DNA of 6,064 bases, from contig JBHIER010000220.1 of the NCBI GenBank assembly GCA_046760705.1, forward strand, positions 1 through 6,064, in the 5' to 3' direction. Shown here piece by piece: positions 4,680 through 6,064 of this stretch. Numbering within the stretch: the stretch's first letter is position 1; each line of letters opens with the position of its first letter. Origin of the DNA: JBHIER01 sp046760705 [NCBI: bacterium]. GTDB taxonomy: Bacteria; JBHIER01; G020348925. The notes beneath the pieces were generated by a model, which saw nothing but the letters and a program-made list of their open reading frames with translations, ran no database searches and was not told the origin of the DNA. The position numbers and the translations under genes are program-made.

Positions 4680-5831
4680 CTACTCCTCTACCGCCCCTCT
4701 GAATCCGAAAGCGTACAGGTGTCCGTCCTCGCTGCCCACGTAAACCCCCACCGATGATAGGGCCGGCGAGGAGGAGATGCTGCCATCCGTCTTATCGCTC
4801 CAGAGCAGTGCGCCGCTCCCTTTGTCGAGCATGTAAAGATAGCCGTTGTGAGCACCGACAAAAATGGCGTTACGGCTCACGGCAGGCGATGAATGGATAA
4901 TAGTGTCAGTCTTCCACTTCCATAATGGATGTCCTGTCTCAGCATTGAGGGCGTAAAGAGTACCATCATAGGATCCGACGTAACAGGTGGTCTCATCTGA
5001 GGCCGGAGAGGAGTGGATCGGACCGTTCGTTTGGAAGGTCCACTTGAGCTCACCTGTGGAGAGGTCGAGGGCATACAGGGCGCTGTCGGAGGAGCCGATG
5101 TACAGGCTGCTTCCTTTGATCGCCGGTGAGGAGTCGACTGAGCCGCGGGTCTCATATTCCCAGGCCACTTTCCCAGTGGCGGCGTGGAGCGCATAGACCC
5201 GGCGATCCATGGAGCCGAAGCAGACCAGGTCGTTACCGATAGCGGGCGAGGATCGGACCGGTCCACCGGCCTTGAAGGTCCAGAGAACCCGGCCTGAATC
5301 TGCGGTCACGGCGTACAACAGCCCGTCACCTGAACCGAAGAAGAGCCTTCCAGCGGCGACCACAGGGGAGGAGAAGATGTCCCAGACTCTCACCCGCCAC
5401 TGGACCCGTCCCGTGGCTGCGTCGATAGCATAAAGGTGGTTGTCCCTGTACTCGCATCCCACGTAGAGCATTCCATCAAAGACGGCCGGCGATGAGGAGA
5501 TGCTGCTCTTCAGACGGAGGCGGCCGACCCTTTTCCCGGTGAGAGGGCTCAGGACATGGATTCTCTTGTCCCAGGAGGCGACGTACACGAGCCCACGAGC
5601 GATGACCGGTGACGAGACGATGGCTCCCCCAGTTTTGTACTTCCACAGCAAAGAACAAGGGGCAGCAGTTGTCACCGGCGCGAACCCGGTGCGCTGCGGA
5701 CCCCCTCGAAACATGGACCAGACTGCCGAAGAGGTGGAGGGTGTCTCGATGAAAGACCTGGGGCTACAGGATATGGCTAAGAGAATTGGAATAGGCGCGA
5801 CTTTGGCTATGACTTTGATAAGGGTCCTCAT
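4680..5831 (-). CDS. Eight-bladed PQQ-like beta-propeller lipoprotein (BamB-like fold)
   Basis: From ATG 5831 the product has 383 residues. The N-terminus is a lipoprotein signal: MRTLIKVIAK, a hydrophobic run PIPILLAI, then SC, with Cys22 after LAIS as the expected lipidation site. A WSMFRGGPQRTG motif starts at residue 38, as in many PQQ-repeat proteins. Eight repeats follow, each opening with SSP and carrying a strand like LYALDxxTGxxxW, for example SSPAIKGSSLYIGSSDSALY; the last repeat is probably closed by the N-terminal WKYKTGG strand. This is a complete eight-bladed propeller, probably anchored on the periplasmic side of a membrane. BamB of the outer-membrane assembly complex has this fold, but no BAM genes are adjacent and enzyme-type quinoprotein residues were not recognised, so a scaffold or binding role is more likely. 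An in-frame ATG at 5891 would add 20 residues, but those are encoded by a palindromic repeat and would bury the signal peptide. The start lacks a good Shine-Dalgarno. Confidence 0.85.
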   Translation of the reverse strand: MRTLIKVIAKVAPIPILLAISCSPRSFIETPSTSSAVWSMFRGGPQRTGFAPVTTAAPCSLLWKYKTGGAIVSSPVIARGLVYVASWDKRIHVLSPLTGKRVGRLRLKSSISSSPAVFDGMLYVGCEYRDNHLYAIDAATGRVQWRVRVWDIFSSPVVAAGRLFFGSGDGLLYAVTADSGRVLWTFKAGGPVRSSPAIGNDLVCFGSMDRRVYALHAATGKVAWEYETRGSVDSSPAIKGSSLYIGSSDSALYALDLSTGELKWTFQTNGPIHSSPASDETTCYVGSYDGTLYALNAETGHPLWKWKTDTIIHSSPAVSRNAIFVGAHNGYLYMLDKGSGALLWSDKTDGSISSSPALSSVGVYVGSEDGHLYAFGFRGAVEE

Positions 5832-5857
5832 AATGATTTTGATTTTTACTATCTGTT

Positions 5858-5875
5858 CACAGGCTAAAGCCTGTG
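5858..5875. repeat. Perfect palindrome, 8-bp stem and AA loop
   Basis: CACAGGCT (5858-5865) and AGCCTGTG (5868-5875) are exact complements around two bases. CACAGGCTAAAGCCTGTG elements of this type are dispersed in many environmental genomes. It lies 27 bases upstream of the lipoprotein ATG, so it is likely part of that gene's 5' leader, and it accounts for the spurious N-terminal extension LAQALACEQ from ATG 5891. Confidence 0.75.
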
Positions 5876-5900
5876 CCAGTAATATAATCATGGAAATATG

Positions 5901-6064
5901 GTGTAGCCCTTTATGGGCGTGATTTCCTGCCCCTTGCCTCCGGGCTTACGGGCACAAGGCCCTACACTACGTGCCTTTATCACTGTAGTGTAGCCCCTTG
6001 TGGTCGTAATTCGGTGCCCTTCTTACGGGCCCTCCACTACCTTACGGGCATAAAGCCCTACACT
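5901..6064. repeat. Cluster of palindromic repeat units with inverted ends (REP- or MITE-like)
   Basis: Two related units are visible. Unit A (5901-5968) opens GTGTAGCCCTTTATGGGCGT and closes CCCTACACT. Unit B (5988-6064) opens GTGTAGCCCCTTGTGGTCGT and closes GCCCTACACT at the window edge. Inside are small hairpins: GCCC/GGGC at 5906-5918, GGGC/GCCC at 5950-5962 and 6046-6058. TTACGGGC occurs at 5946, 6023 and 6042. Between the units CTACACTAC (5962-5970) pairs with GTAGTGTAG (5985-5993). No coding frame is convincing here. The pattern fits short mobile or REP-like intergenic repeats; the array probably continues to the right. Confidence 0.72.

Noticed and set aside
5500-5922. Plus-strand frame of 140 residues opposite the lipoprotein gene
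   Set aside because: The minus strand carries clear propeller repeats and a signal peptide here; the antisense frame has no recognisable feature.
5858-6064. CRISPR array
   Set aside because: Repeats are irregular in length, palindromic and without uniform spacers, and no cas gene is in the window.

Overview
The window reads as chromosome from a Gram-negative bacterium, probably of a deep-branching, mostly environmental lineage such as Nitrospirota, Desulfobacterota, Methylomirabilota or relatives. The clues are an enhancer-binding sigma-54 activator of NtrX type, a predicted periplasm-facing lipoprotein, AAATCCA heptad repeats, palindromic intergenic repeats and a high density of small toxin-antitoxin genes. 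The phylum cannot be fixed from sequence alone. No rRNA, tRNA, CRISPR array, transposase or integrase was seen.

Layout. Positions 1-366 (minus strand) hold a BrnT-type toxin gene broken by an internal frameshift, overlapping a CopG-type antitoxin that runs off the left edge. Positions 367-721 are non-coding: the leftward TA promoter with an inverted repeat, a possible terminator, and a strong sigma-70 promoter facing right. Positions 722-2257 encode an intact ComM/YifB AAA+ ATPase. A short gap with three copies of GGCCACAAAA precedes an intact 451-residue NtrC-family (NtrX-like) response regulator at 2370-3725. Its stop codon touches a four-copy AAATCCA repeat. A leader with a candidate promoter and several tiny reading frames leads to a Phd/YefM-like VapB antitoxin (3980-4216), coupled by an ATGA overlap to a VapC PIN-domain toxin (4213-4599). 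On the opposite strand, 4680-5831 encodes an eight-bladed PQQ-like beta-propeller lipoprotein. The right end (5858-6064) is a cluster of GC-rich palindromic repeats.

How it fits together. ComM and the regulator are well-preserved core-type genes; the flanking TA genes are lower in G+C and look like acquired accessory modules. Both toxins carry apparent lesions. BrnT has lost its frame, and VapC has Gly44 where the family has a metal-binding Glu. The window therefore suggests two TA modules in decay, or ones whose antitoxins persist for another role. No clearly new multi-gene system was found. The least explained parts are the VapC substitution, the vapBC leader, the GGCCACAAAA repeats before the regulator and the arm-swapped palindromes at the right end.
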